DNA of 64,000 nt. It comes from Duganella zoogloeoides. Its GTDB lineage: Bacteria; Pseudomonadota; Gammaproteobacteria; Burkholderiales; Burkholderiaceae_D. The DNA lies in the NCBI RefSeq assembly GCF_034479515.1, contig NZ_CP140152.1, forward strand, positions 2,852,001-2,916,000. Direction: 5' to 3'. Positions 50,452 to 59,968 of the stretch are shown here, in pieces (the first letter of the stretch is position 1; each line of letters opens with the position of its first letter). The translations under genes and the position numbers were made by a program. The notes beneath the pieces were generated by a model. That model was not told the DNA's origin. It did no database searches and saw nothing but the letters and a program-made list of their open reading frames with translations.

Positions 50452-51972
50452 ATGGATATGAATACAACCCCGGTCCTGCAACTGACCGGGATTTGCAAGC
50501 GCTTTGCCGGCATCGTCGCCCTCAACAACGTCGCCCTGTCGGTACGGGCCGGTGAAGTGATGGCGCTGATCGGCGAAAACGGCGCGGGTAAGTCCACCCT
50601 GGTCAAAACCTTGACCGGCATCTATCGTCCCGACGAGGGCACCATCGAACTGGCCGGCCAGCCGGTCAAGTTCGCCAATGCCCAGGATGCGATGAAAGCG
50701 GGCGTCACCGCCGTGCACCAGGAAACGGTGATGTTCGACGAATTGACGGTGGCGGAAAACATTTACGTGGGGCGCCAGCCCTGTCGCGGCGCTTCCGGGC
50801 GCGTCGACTGGAGCCGCATCGAGGCCGAAGCCGAGAAGCTGTTCGAACGCCTGGAAGTAGCACTGCCGGTGCGCGCTCGGGTAAAAGACCTGTCCGTGGC
50901 GCAGCGCCACTTCGTGGAAATCGCCCGCGCCCTGTCGCAAGATGCGCGCGTGGTGATTCTCGACGAGCCGACGGCGTCGCTGTCGCAGCGCGAGATCCGC
51001 GAGCTCTATCGCATCATCCGCCAGTTGCGCGACGCCGGCACTGCGGTCATCTTCATCTCGCACAAGTTCGACGAGATTTACGAAGTCGCCGACCGCTATA
51101 CCGTGCTGCGCGACGGCCAGTTCATCGCCGAAGGCGCGCTGGCCGACATCACCGAGCAGGAACTGGTCGCCCTGATGGTCGGCCGTACCGTCAAGCAGGC
51201 CTATCCGAAGGCGGACGTCACGCCCGGCGAAGTGCTGCTGTCGGTGGAAAACCTGTGCCATCCTACCGAATTCGATAACGTCAGCTTCGAGCTGCGGCGC
51301 GGCGAAATTCTCGGCTTTTACGGCCTGGTAGGCGCAGGCCGCTCCGAGGTGATGCAGGCGCTGTTCGGCCTGTCCACCCAGGTGCGCGGCAATGTGCGCC
51401 TCGACGGCAAGCCGGTATGCGTGACCTGCGCCGCCGACGCCATCCGCCACGGCATCGCCTACGTGCCCGAAGACCGCCAGCACCAGGGCGCGCACCTGAC
51501 GCTGCCCATCCTGCAGAACATTACCCTGCCGATCCTGTCCAAGGTCGGCTTCTTCCTGCGCGGTCGCCGCGCCGAGGAAAACAAGATCGCCCGCCACTTC
51601 GCCGAACAGCTGGAACTGAAAGCTGCATACCTGACGCAAAACGTCTCCGAACTCTCGGGCGGCAACCAGCAGAAGGTGGTACTCGGCAAATGGCTGGCCA
51701 CCAACCCCAAGGTCATCATCCTCGACGAACCGACCAAGGGCATCGACATCGGCTCCAAGGCCGCCGTGCACCGCTTTATCGGTGAGCTGGTGAGCAAGGG
51801 CCTGTCCGTGATCCTGGTCTCGTCCGAGCTGCCTGAAGTGATGGGCCTGGCCGACCGCATCGTGGTCATGCACCAGGGTCGCATCGAACATACATTCAAC
51901 CGTGGCGAGGCGACGCCGGAAATGATCGTCTCCGCCGCATCTGGCAACGAACTGGCGGAGGACTGCGCGTGA
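50452..51972 (+). CDS. rhaT: Rhamnose ABC transporter ATP-binding protein
   Basis: A 506-residue protein with two ABC domains, as in ribose/rhamnose-type importers. The first domain has Walker A GENGAGKST, signature LSVAQRHFVEIARA and Walker B VVILDEPTAS. The second has the degenerate Walker A GLVGAGRSEV, signature LSGGNQQKVVLGKW and Walker B VIILDEPTKGID. It powers import with permeases RhaP and RhaQ. The gene follows rhaS by 14 bases and its stop overlaps the rhaP GTG start. Confidence 0.95.
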   Translation: MDMNTTPVLQLTGICKRFAGIVALNNVALSVRAGEVMALIGENGAGKSTLVKTLTGIYRPDEGTIELAGQPVKFANAQDAMKAGVTAVHQETVMFDELTVAENIYVGRQPCRGASGRVDWSRIEAEAEKLFERLEVALPVRARVKDLSVAQRHFVEIARALSQDARVVILDEPTASLSQREIRELYRIIRQLRDAGTAVIFISHKFDEIYEVADRYTVLRDGQFIAEGALADITEQELVALMVGRTVKQAYPKADVTPGEVLLSVENLCHPTEFDNVSFELRRGEILGFYGLVGAGRSEVMQALFGLSTQVRGNVRLDGKPVCVTCAADAIRHGIAYVPEDRQHQGAHLTLPILQNITLPILSKVGFFLRGRRAEENKIARHFAEQLELKAAYLTQNVSELSGGNQQKVVLGKWLATNPKVIILDEPTKGIDIGSKAAVHRFIGELVSKGLSVILVSSELPEVMGLADRIVVMHQGRIEHTFNRGEATPEMIVSAASGNELAEDCA

Positions 51973-52970
51973 AAGAGATCTTGAAAATGCGCGAAACGCA
52001 GTTGGCGATTTCGATCGTGGTGCTGATCGCCCTGGTCGGTTCGCGCGCGCCGGTGTTCGTCTCGAGCTCCAGCCTGGGTAACCTGCTCACCGACAGCACC
52101 CTGTTGATCATGCTGGCGCTGGCGCAGATGCTGGTCATCGTCACCCGTGGCATCGACCTGTCGGTTGCTTCCACCCTGGCGCTGTCGGGCATGATGTCGG
52201 CGCTGCTGGCCGTGCGCTTCCCGGAACTGCCGCTGCCGGTGGTGATGCTTGTCGCCGTGGCCATCGGCCTGGTACTGGGCCTGGTCAACGGCTACCTCAT
52301 CGGCTACCTGGACCTGGCGCCCATCGTGGTCACGCTGGGCACCATGAGCGTGTATCGCGGCCTGGTGTTCGTGCTGTCCGGCGGCGCCTGGGTGTCGTCG
52401 CACCAGATGCCGCCCGAGTTCATCGCGTTTCCCCTGTCGCGCTTCCTTGGCGTGACCAACCTGGTCTGGATTGCCGGGCTCACCATCCTGGTGTTCTGGT
52501 ACATCGCCATGCACAGCCGCTTCGGCCGCGACCTGTACGCAGTCGGCAACGCCCCGGCCTCGGCCCGCTACGTCGGCATCCCGATCGCCAAGCGCCTGTT
52601 CTGGACCTACGGCATTTCCGGCGCTGTCGCCGGCCTGTGCGGCTACCTGTGGGTGGCGCGCTACGCGGTCGCTTACACCGAGATTGCCTACGGCTTCGAA
52701 TTTACCGTGATCGCTGCCTGCGTGATCGGCGGCGTGAGCATCGCCGGCGGCAGCGGCAGCGTGGCTGGCGCGGTGCTGGGCGGCCTGTTCCTGGCTGTGA
52801 TCGGCAACGCCCTGCCGGTGGTGAAAGTATCGCCATTCTGGCAAAGCGCGCTGACCGGCGTGGTGATCCTGACTGCGGTCCTGATCAATGCCCGCAACGG
52901 CAAAACCGGCGGGCGCCAGATTCTGCCCCTGCATCTGAACAAAGCTAACGCTCAAGGGAGCGCCGCGTGA
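51969..52970 (+). CDS. rhaP: Rhamnose ABC transporter permease
   Basis: A 333-residue inner-membrane protein with about nine to ten hydrophobic segments of the branched-chain/ribose permease type (LLIMLALAQMLVIVTRGIDLSV, VIGGVSIAGGSGSVAGAVLGG). The GTG start overlaps the rhaT stop, and its own stop overlaps the rhaQ start, showing translational coupling. Two different permease genes in a row, as here, are characteristic of the RhaSTPQ system. Confidence 0.93.
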   Translation: MKEILKMRETQLAISIVVLIALVGSRAPVFVSSSSLGNLLTDSTLLIMLALAQMLVIVTRGIDLSVASTLALSGMMSALLAVRFPELPLPVVMLVAVAIGLVLGLVNGYLIGYLDLAPIVVTLGTMSVYRGLVFVLSGGAWVSSHQMPPEFIAFPLSRFLGVTNLVWIAGLTILVFWYIAMHSRFGRDLYAVGNAPASARYVGIPIAKRLFWTYGISGAVAGLCGYLWVARYAVAYTEIAYGFEFTVIAACVIGGVSIAGGSGSVAGAVLGGLFLAVIGNALPVVKVSPFWQSALTGVVILTAVLINARNGKTGGRQILPLHLNKANAQGSAA

Positions 52971-54016
52971 ATACGAGTACCGTCATGTCCACTGAAGTAA
53001 AAGATCCGGCCGCCGACAAGCCGACCGCCTCCACCTCGCGCTACATCATCGCCGACCGCCAGAACTTCCGCCTCGGCGCGGCGCTGGGCAGCTGGGAAAG
53101 CATGCTGGCGTTGCTGTTCGTGGCCGCGTTTACCATCTGCGCCATCGTCCAGCCGCACTTCCTCGACATGTACAACCTGGCCGACGGCACCTTCAACTTC
53201 AGCGAAAAGGCGATGATCGCGCTGCCGATGGCCTTGTTGATCATTTGCCGCGAGATCGACATCTCGGTGTCCGGCATCCTGGCGCTGTCGTCGGTGGCGA
53301 TCGGCCTGGCGCACACCAACGGCGCCCCGCCCGAAGTGCTGCTGCCGATCGCGATTGCCACCGGCACGGCCTGCGGCTGGCTCAATGGCATCATGGTCAC
53401 GCGCTACAAGCTGCCGTCGATCGTGGTTACCATTGGCACCGTGTCGCTGTTCCGCGGCCTGGCCAGCGTGGTGCTCGGCGACAAAGCCTTTACCGGCTAC
53501 CCGCAGCTGATGACCGACTGGGGCCAGGGCTACTTCTTCGGCTTCATCCCGCGCGAGTTCGTGGTGCTGCTGGTGTTCGCGCTGCTGTTTGCCGGCTTCC
53601 TGCACTGCACGACCTGGGGCCGCCGCGTGTACGCGATCGGTAACAACCCGGTGGCCGCGCGCTTCTCCGGGATTCCCGTGGACAGCTACCGCCTCGGCCT
53701 GTTCATGCTGACCGGCGCCATGGCCGGCCTGGCCGCGTGGTTCCTGACCGGACGTATCGGCAGTACCCGCCCGAACATCGCCATGGGCTGGGAACTGGAA
53801 GTGATCACCATGGTGATCCTGGGTGGCGTGAGCATTGCCGGCGGCGCCGGCACCATCGGCGGCGTGCTGCTGGCGGTGCTCACCCTGGGCACCGTCACCT
53901 ACGGCCTGTCGCTGGCGAACATCCCCGGCATTTACATGACCATCGTGGTCGGCATCCTGCTGCTGGTGACCATCGCCCTGCCCCGCCTGTTGCGCGGCAA
54001 GAGGATCGCCAAATGA
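52967..54016 (+). CDS. rhaQ: Rhamnose ABC transporter permease
   Basis: A 349-residue permease of the same family as RhaP but with a longer cytoplasmic N-terminus (about 45 residues before the first membrane helix, SMLALLFVAAFTICAIV). The EAA-like loop and final helices are GGVSIAGGAGTIGGVLLAV and MTIVVGILLLVTIALPRLL. It pairs with RhaP in the transporter. Both ends overlap neighbours by four bases. Confidence 0.93.
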   Translation: MNTSTVMSTEVKDPAADKPTASTSRYIIADRQNFRLGAALGSWESMLALLFVAAFTICAIVQPHFLDMYNLADGTFNFSEKAMIALPMALLIICREIDISVSGILALSSVAIGLAHTNGAPPEVLLPIAIATGTACGWLNGIMVTRYKLPSIVVTIGTVSLFRGLASVVLGDKAFTGYPQLMTDWGQGYFFGFIPREFVVLLVFALLFAGFLHCTTWGRRVYAIGNNPVAARFSGIPVDSYRLGLFMLTGAMAGLAAWFLTGRIGSTRPNIAMGWELEVITMVILGGVSIAGGAGTIGGVLLAVLTLGTVTYGLSLANIPGIYMTIVVGILLLVTIALPRLLRGKRIAK

Positions 54017-55395
54017 CGGCGGCCAATGACACAAACAATGACGCGACCATCGTCCTCGACATCGGCAAAACCAACGTCAAGCTGGTATTGCTGGACGCCG
54101 CCGGCGCGGTGCTGGCCGAACGGCGCAGCCCCAACACGATCTTAAACGACGGACCGTATCCGCACCACGACGTCGAGCGTATCTGGCACTGGATGCAGGA
54201 CGGCATGCGCGAGTTCTCAAGCCTGGCCACCATCGGCGCCATCGTCCCGGTCACGCACGGCGCCACCGCCGCGCTGGTCGATGACGAAGGCCTGGTGCTG
54301 CCGGTGCTCGATTATGAGTTCGAACCGCCGGCCGCGCAGGCAGCGAGCTACCGCGCGCTGCGCCCGGCCTACGACACCACCAATTCGCCGCTGCTGCCCG
54401 CAGGCCTCAACCTGGGCCGCCAGCTGGCGTGGCAGGCGCAGACCTTCCCGGCCGAATTTGCGCAAGCGAACCACATCCTCATGTATCCGCAGTACTGGGC
54501 CTGGCGTTTGTCCGGTGTGGCGGCCAGCGAAGTGACGTCGCTCGGCTGCCATACCGACTTGTGGCAACCAGCGCGCCAGCAATATTCGCAACTGGTCGAA
54601 CGCATGGGGTGGAATGCGCTGTTCCCGCCATTGCAGCCGGCGTGGGCTCCACTGGGGCCGTTGAAAGCGGAGCTGCTGGAGCGCACCGGCTTGCCGGCCA
54701 CGTGCCGCGTGATCTGCGGCATCCATGACAGCAATGCCTCGCTGCTGCGCCACCTGGCGGCCATCGATGGCGCGCCGCAGCCGGCGGTGCTCTCCACCGG
54801 CACCTGGGTGATCGCCGCCGCGCCGGGCAAACCTTTGAGCGGCTTGCGCGAGCAGTCGGACATGCTGGCCAATACCAATGCGCTGGGCCAGGCCGTGGCC
54901 TGCATCCGCTTCATGGGCGGGCGCGAGTTCGGCGAACTGGCCGGCGCCGAGGCGCAGACCTGTACCGTGGAAGATTTGCAGCAGCTGATCGACCAGCAGA
55001 CCATGGCCCTGCCCTGCTTCTCGCAGGCTGGCGGGCCGTTTGCCGGCCGCACCGGGACCATTACCGGCCCGGCACCGGCAGACGCGCGCCAGCGGTATGC
55101 GCTGGCCACGCTGTATTGCGTGCTGGTCTCGGACTACTGTCTCGAACAGCTGGGCGCCGATGGCGCCGTGGTGGTGGAAGGCAGTTACACGGGCAACCCG
55201 TGGTTCGCGCCGCTGCTCGCCGCCTTGCGGCCGGGCCAGGCCATCAGCAGCACCGATGACACCAGCGGCACCACGTGCGGCGGCTGGATGCTGCATCACT
55301 GGGGCAGTGCGCCGGCGGTGGCCAGTTCGGTGGCGGCGCCTTTGCAGTTGAATGGCTGGAGCAAGTATCGTATGAACTGGCTGGCGGCGCTGTAA
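54013..55395 (+). CDS. rhaK: L-rhamnulose kinase (FGGY family)
   Basis: A 460-residue sugar kinase from the ATG at 54013, which overlaps the rhaQ stop (ATGA); the open frame upstream is not coding. FGGY features are the phosphate loop VLDIGKTNVKLVLLD, the sugar-contact region TSLGCHTDLW, the second phosphate motif AVLSTGTWVIA and the C-terminal GTTCGGWMLHHW. It phosphorylates L-rhamnulose to L-rhamnulose-1-phosphate for RhaD. In rhizobia RhaK is also needed for activity of the RhaSTPQ transporter. It is last in the operon and followed by paired REP-like hairpins. Confidence 0.92.
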   Translation: MTAANDTNNDATIVLDIGKTNVKLVLLDAAGAVLAERRSPNTILNDGPYPHHDVERIWHWMQDGMREFSSLATIGAIVPVTHGATAALVDDEGLVLPVLDYEFEPPAAQAASYRALRPAYDTTNSPLLPAGLNLGRQLAWQAQTFPAEFAQANHILMYPQYWAWRLSGVAASEVTSLGCHTDLWQPARQQYSQLVERMGWNALFPPLQPAWAPLGPLKAELLERTGLPATCRVICGIHDSNASLLRHLAAIDGAPQPAVLSTGTWVIAAAPGKPLSGLREQSDMLANTNALGQAVACIRFMGGREFGELAGAEAQTCTVEDLQQLIDQQTMALPCFSQAGGPFAGRTGTITGPAPADARQRYALATLYCVLVSDYCLEQLGADGAVVVEGSYTGNPWFAPLLAALRPGQAISSTDDTSGTTCGGWMLHHWGSAPAVASSVAAPLQLNGWSKYRMNWLAAL

Positions 55396-55423
55396 CTCCC
55401 GACGTAACCCGGGTCCTCGGCTC

Positions 55424-55534
55424 CGTCATCCTCGCGCACGCGGGGATCCATAGAACATCAGAGTGGCGCTATGGCACAAGCTTTGCCAACACTGCCCAAC
55501 GGACGCATGGATCCCCGCTTTCGCGGGGATGACG
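55424..55534. repeat. Pair of inverted REP-like units
   Basis: Unit 1 (55424-55451) reads CGTCATCCTCGCGCACGCGG then GGATCCAT; unit 2 (55507-55534) is the same sequence inverted, with the hairpin ATCCCCGC-TTTC-GCGGGGAT. They are separated by about 55 unrelated bases between the convergent rhaK and GH43 genes. A third unit is at 34235-34256. This is the layout of a bacterial interspersed mosaic element and may stop transcription from both genes. Confidence 0.7.
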
Positions 55535-55554
55535 CACCTGAAGCTGTCGCGGTC

Positions 55555-56583
55555 TCAATCCGCCACCGGCACCCCGAAGTCCGGCGTCCCATCTTTATTC
55601 CAGTGCAGCACCTGCGCCCGCGTATGGCGGTTGGTATCCTTCAGCGGCTCCCCCACGATATCGCGGAAATTACGCGCGTGGTACACCAGGATATCGGTCT
55701 TGCCATCGGGCGTGGTCGTAAACGAGTTGTGCCCCGGACCGTACTGGCTGTTCTTTTCGCTGCTGGCAAACACCGGCACTGGTGATTTTTTCCATGAGGC
55801 CGCATCAAGCAGGTTCGCTCCCACCGGCGCGGTGAGCAGGCCCAAGGCGTAGTTGGCATCGGTGGCGCTGGCCGAGTAGGTCATGAACACGCGGCCGTTC
55901 CTGACGATCACCGCCGGCGCCTCGTTGACGTCGTGTTTCACTTTTTCCCACGCATACTCGGGCTTGGACAGCAGCACCGCCGGGCCGGTGATCGACCACG
56001 GCGTATCCATCTGCGCCAGGTAGATATTGGTGGCGTGGATTTTCGTGTCCTGCCCGCGCTGGGTCCAGGCCAGGTAGCGCTTGCCGTCGAGCGCGAACGT
56101 AGTGGCGTCGAGCGCGAATGATTCCCAGCCCGTCTTCAACTGCCCCAGTTCCTTCCATTCGCCTTCCAGGGGGTTGGGCGAGGCGTTTTCCAGCACGTAC
56201 AGGCGGATCTCCCAGACCGCATCGGACCGGCCGGCGGTAAAGTAGATATACCATTTACCGTCGATATGGTGCATCTCCGGGGCCCAGATGTGGGCGCCCA
56301 TCTCGCCCCTGGCGTGCTTGCGCCATACCACCTTGGCTTCGGCCGCACCGAGGTCGTTGAGCGCGCGCGCGCGGCGGATTTCGATGCGGTCGTACTCGGG
56401 CACGGTGGCCGTGTAGTAGTAATAGCCGTCGCCGTGCAGCGCCACCTGCGGGTCGGCACGGTGTTTGACCAGCGGGTTGTTGAAGGTCGGTTCTGCTGCA
56501 ACTGCAATGTTCTGCGCAAACGAAAAAACGGCGGCCGCGAGGGCCACCGTTTTGAGTCCGCGCGCAAATGGTACTTGCGCCAT
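55555..56583 (-). CDS. GH43 alpha-L-arabinofuranosidase-like protein
   Basis: A 342-residue secreted five-bladed propeller. After a signal peptide (ending NIAVAA) the mature protein begins with the GH43 catalytic base motif HRADPQVALHGDGYYYYTA and continues with PEYDRIEIRRA, IWAPEMHHIDGKWYIYF (pKa-modulating Asp region), VNEAPAVIVRNGRVFMTYS (catalytic Glu) and QYGPGHNSF. This pattern fits the exo-1,5-alpha-L-arabinofuranosidase subgroup. It removes arabinose from pectin arabinan side chains in the periplasm. It is co-transcribed with the TonB-dependent receptor, eight bases downstream. Confidence 0.9.
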   Translation of the reverse strand: MAQVPFARGLKTVALAAAVFSFAQNIAVAAEPTFNNPLVKHRADPQVALHGDGYYYYTATVPEYDRIEIRRARALNDLGAAEAKVVWRKHARGEMGAHIWAPEMHHIDGKWYIYFTAGRSDAVWEIRLYVLENASPNPLEGEWKELGQLKTGWESFALDATTFALDGKRYLAWTQRGQDTKIHATNIYLAQMDTPWSITGPAVLLSKPEYAWEKVKHDVNEAPAVIVRNGRVFMTYSASATDANYALGLLTAPVGANLLDAASWKKSPVPVFASSEKNSQYGPGHNSFTTTPDGKTDILVYHARNFRDIVGEPLKDTNRHTRAQVLHWNKDGTPDFGVPVAD

Positions 56584-56591
56584 GGGTCTCC

Positions 56592-59500
56592 TTAGTTTTT
56601 GATCGACACGGTGAAGAAGTAACGGCGTCCCGACCAGGCCAGTTCGTTGACGCGGTACAGGTCACCGGCGTCGGTGATCTGCGATTCCTTGGTCAGGTTC
56701 TTGCCTTCGATCGAGATCGTTACGTTGTCACTGTAACGGTACTGGAACTTCGCGTCCAGGAAACCGGTCTTTTCCTGGAAGTTCGGGTTCCCGGAAACGT
56801 CGTTGGTGCCGGTGTAGAAACGGTCGCGGTAGTTATAGGCCAGGCGGGCGTTGATCTTGCCCAGGTCATACCACAGTGCGGCGTTGTAGCTGTTTTTCGA
56901 CAGGCCGGCGTACGGCAGGATCGAACCGTCGAGCGGATTGATGCGTTCGGTACCCTTGGCATAGTCGTAGCTCATGCGGGTGTAGTTGACATCGCCGCCG
57001 AAGCCGCTCATCCAGCCTGGCAGGAAGGTGAACGCGGTGCGCGCGGTCAGTTCCACACCCTTGGTGGTGGCGCCTTCGCCGTTGAGGGCGGTGGTCACGT
57101 CGAAGCGGCGGCCGTCGCCCAGCAGGTCCACGTTTTTGACGACCTGTTTTTCCAGGATGTAGCTGGAGATATCCTTTTTGAACAGGCCCATGCTCAACTG
57201 GCTGTCGGCGCTCGGGTAGTACTCGAAGCTCAGGTCGGTGTTCTTGGCGCGGAACGGTTTCAGGTTAGGGTTGCCGGCCGAGCAATCGTCGGAGCCGTCG
57301 CCGCCGAAGGTCGGGTCGCCGCTGCCGATGATACAGGCGACGTTCGGTGCCAGCAGGTCGATGCGGGGACGCGACATCACTTTCGACAGGCCGAAACGCA
57401 CCATGAACTGGTCCGGAATCGCCCATGCCATCAAGTTGAAGCTCGGCAGGTAGTCGTTGTACTTGCCCTTGACGGTGGAGGTGCCGTAGCTCAGATCGCG
57501 GTCCACCGAGGTGCCGGGAGCGCCGGTCGGATTCTGGATACGGACCTTGATCGATTGCGAGCCGCTGGCATCGGTCTTGGTGCCGGTGTAACGCACACCG
57601 ATATTGCCCCAGATCTGGTGGCCGGCCAGTTCGGTGTCGAAGTCGGCACGGATGTAGGCGGCACGCACGCGTTCATCGACCATGTAGGCTGGCACTTGCG
57701 GGTACATCTTGCCGTCGCTGCCGATGGCGTTATAGACGTTGTTGAAGTTGAAGTTCGACGTGTCGAAGTACGGCTTGGCAGCGTTGTATACCGGCGACAT
57801 CCAGCCCGACGGAATGTTCGAGATCTTGTCGTAGCCACCGAAGAAGGTGCCTGGCGACGTGCCGCGCACGGCGTTGATCAGCTCCTGCATCTTGGCAGCC
57901 GTAACGTACGTGCTCGAGTAGTTGCCGTTGATGAAGGTGTTGCTGTCCGGGCCGCGCACCGCGCCCGTGTTGTATGGATCGTAGGTGATAGTCTGGTTGA
58001 TGTTGGCGCCGCGCACCGAGATATCGTCAGCCGTGCTGACCAGGTCGGCGCCGCCGCTGGCGAGGTAGCCGCCGCCGTTGTAACGCTGGGCTTCCGACTT
58101 ACGCGCCTGCCCACCGGCCCACAGCTTGGTGAAGAATGGCGTGGTCAAGCGGTATTTCAGGTCCAGTTTCACCTGGTCTTCGGCGTTCTTGGTTTCGTAA
58201 GGACGGTATTGCAGTTCGGCCTTCACGTACGAGCTGGCATCGTCCGGCGAGTAACCGGCCGGGAAGTCGAAGTGCGGCAAGCCTTGCGAATCGAGCGACA
58301 CTTTCAGGCCCGGCGCGTTCTGCGTCAGGACGATGCTGTTGGTCTCGTTGTGATAGGTCGAACGCGAACGTCCGGCCAGGCCGTCTACTTCCAGCGGACC
58401 ATCCTTGTAGTTGAAACCGGTGGTAGCGTAGTTGGAATCGATCTTGAGCTTGAAGTCGCGCGCCGAGGTGCTGAAGGCGCCCTGGCCGCCCTGGCCTGCC
58501 ACGTAGTTGCAGCTGCCGACGGTGTAACCGGTGACGTAGTGGTTTTCCACGGTCACGCCGGCTGGCGTGGTGGTGGTCGATGCCGGCAGGCAGGTACCGG
58601 CCGTGGTGGTGGTGCCGTTGGCGGCGTACACCGGTGCGCGGCCGGCATTGGCCAGGCGGTTGACGTTGGAAAAATCGGTGCCGAAGTTACGATCATTCAG
58701 GCGCTGGTCCTGGCGGTTGCCCTGGTAGCTGACGAACGCTTTCATTTCGTTGCTGACCTTGTACTGCGCGGTCAGCTCGACCGACGAACGCTTGTGGTCG
58801 CGGGTCCAGATGCCGTAGCGCGGCGTGCCTGGCGAGTAGTCGTACCATTGCTGGCTGCACGCGGTTTTCTGGGCAGCGGTCAAACCGGCAGCGGTGGCGC
58901 AACCAGCGGCGGAACCGACGGCAGCGACTGCCGGATCGAGCGAATTGACGGTTTTCTCAGGCGAGAAATCCCAGTCGCGCAGGAAGCGCCAGGTGGTGTT
59001 GCGCGAGTAATCGTTACGGGTGCGCACATCGTCGTAGACGATGTTGGCCATCACCCCCAGTTTGCCATCGAGGTACTGGTCGGCGATCAACAGGCTGCCG
59101 CGCGGCTGCACGCCGCCACGGCTGGTCGAGTGCTCGGCGGCCAGCGAGCTGGCGACCGTGAATTTCTTGAAGTCGAGCGGCTTGCGTGTGGTGATCACCA
59201 CGGTGCCGCCCACGCCGCCTTCGGTCAGGTCGGCGGTGCTGCCCTTGTACACGTCGATCGAACCAATCAGTTCGGACGCCAGTTCGCGCAGCTCGGCGCC
59301 GCGACCGGCGTTGCCGTTGGTGCCCAGCACCGACATGCCGTTCACTTCCACGCGGTTCAGGTCGGGCTCAACGCCGCGGATCGAGATTTGCGAGCCCTCG
59401 CCGAAGTCGCGGGTCAGCTGCACGCCGGTGATGCGCGACAGCGCCTCGCCCACGTTTTTGTCAGGGAATTGATTGATGTCTTCGGCCACCAGCGAATCGG

Positions 59501-59786
59501 AGATGGTGGCGTTGCGGATCTTGCGGTCGATTGCCGAGGCCACCGATTTGCGGGTACCGACCACGGTCACCACGTTGGTCGGGGCGACGTCGGACGGCGA
59601 ACGCGCAGCCTGCGCGTTGTCGGCAGTGGCGGCAGTAGCGGCAGCGTCGGCGGTTTGCGCCATGGCGGCATTGCCAGCCATGAGGGTGGCCAGTGCGGAA
59701 GCAACGGCGCTGACGATCACGCGGCGGGTGGTATTGCTGTGAGAGGCTTGGTACTGATGAGTCACTATGGTCTCCATTTGTGTCAT
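56592..59786 (-). CDS. TonB-dependent receptor, probable oligosaccharide importer
   Basis: A 1064-residue outer-membrane receptor. An Ala-rich signal peptide is followed by a plug domain (VVTVVGTRKSVASAI, FPDKNVGEALSRITGVQLTR, ISIRGVEPDLNRVEVNG, TEGGVGGTVVITTRKP) and a 22-strand barrel ending in the aromatic terminus RYFFTVSIKN. Its size and the plug sequence match the large carbohydrate-type TonB receptors of xanthomonads and caulobacters. The gene directly downstream encodes a GH43 arabinofuranosidase, and a long rhamnogalacturonan locus lies beside it, so it most likely imports pectic oligosaccharides. The upstream region carries sequence similar to sites near other genes of the locus. Confidence 0.93.
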   Translation of the reverse strand: MTQMETIVTHQYQASHSNTTRRVIVSAVASALATLMAGNAAMAQTADAAATAATADNAQAARSPSDVAPTNVVTVVGTRKSVASAIDRKIRNATISDSLVAEDINQFPDKNVGEALSRITGVQLTRDFGEGSQISIRGVEPDLNRVEVNGMSVLGTNGNAGRGAELRELASELIGSIDVYKGSTADLTEGGVGGTVVITTRKPLDFKKFTVASSLAAEHSTSRGGVQPRGSLLIADQYLDGKLGVMANIVYDDVRTRNDYSRNTTWRFLRDWDFSPEKTVNSLDPAVAAVGSAAGCATAAGLTAAQKTACSQQWYDYSPGTPRYGIWTRDHKRSSVELTAQYKVSNEMKAFVSYQGNRQDQRLNDRNFGTDFSNVNRLANAGRAPVYAANGTTTTAGTCLPASTTTTPAGVTVENHYVTGYTVGSCNYVAGQGGQGAFSTSARDFKLKIDSNYATTGFNYKDGPLEVDGLAGRSRSTYHNETNSIVLTQNAPGLKVSLDSQGLPHFDFPAGYSPDDASSYVKAELQYRPYETKNAEDQVKLDLKYRLTTPFFTKLWAGGQARKSEAQRYNGGGYLASGGADLVSTADDISVRGANINQTITYDPYNTGAVRGPDSNTFINGNYSSTYVTAAKMQELINAVRGTSPGTFFGGYDKISNIPSGWMSPVYNAAKPYFDTSNFNFNNVYNAIGSDGKMYPQVPAYMVDERVRAAYIRADFDTELAGHQIWGNIGVRYTGTKTDASGSQSIKVRIQNPTGAPGTSVDRDLSYGTSTVKGKYNDYLPSFNLMAWAIPDQFMVRFGLSKVMSRPRIDLLAPNVACIIGSGDPTFGGDGSDDCSAGNPNLKPFRAKNTDLSFEYYPSADSQLSMGLFKKDISSYILEKQVVKNVDLLGDGRRFDVTTALNGEGATTKGVELTARTAFTFLPGWMSGFGGDVNYTRMSYDYAKGTERINPLDGSILPYAGLSKNSYNAALWYDLGKINARLAYNYRDRFYTGTNDVSGNPNFQEKTGFLDAKFQYRYSDNVTISIEGKNLTKESQITDAGDLYRVNELAWSGRRYFFTVSIKN

Positions 59787-59862
59787 GGCCCTCGGGTGGC
59801 CTTGGTTTTATGATCAGCTTGTGATCGCATTCTAGTTGTCACTTGCGGATAAAAATCATGAA

Positions 59863-59896
59863 ACGCTCAAAGAATCAAAATGATGATCACTGATTG
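59863..59896. promoter_or_regulatory. Operator candidates upstream of the TonB receptor gene
   Basis: ACGCTCAAAGAATCA (59863-59877) matches the site at 35964-35978 in 13 of 15 bases. The overlapping stretch 59873-59896 read on the minus strand has CAATCA, GATCA and TTTGATT in the same order as the rhaD/rhaR control region. TGATCGCAT at 59822-59830 is also found at 48390-48398. Confidence 0.4.
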
Positions 59897-59968
59897 TCAC
59901 CATCGAGCGACCGACTCTCCCACTTTCGCATCTGGCAACGCACCATAAAACCGCGCTACACTGGCGCA

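Noticed and set aside
53737..54012. Longer N-terminus for RhaK reaching into rhaQ
   Set aside because: The ATG at 54013 overlaps the rhaQ stop like the other junctions of this operon and begins right at the kinase fold; the upstream translation is an out-of-frame copy of rhaQ.
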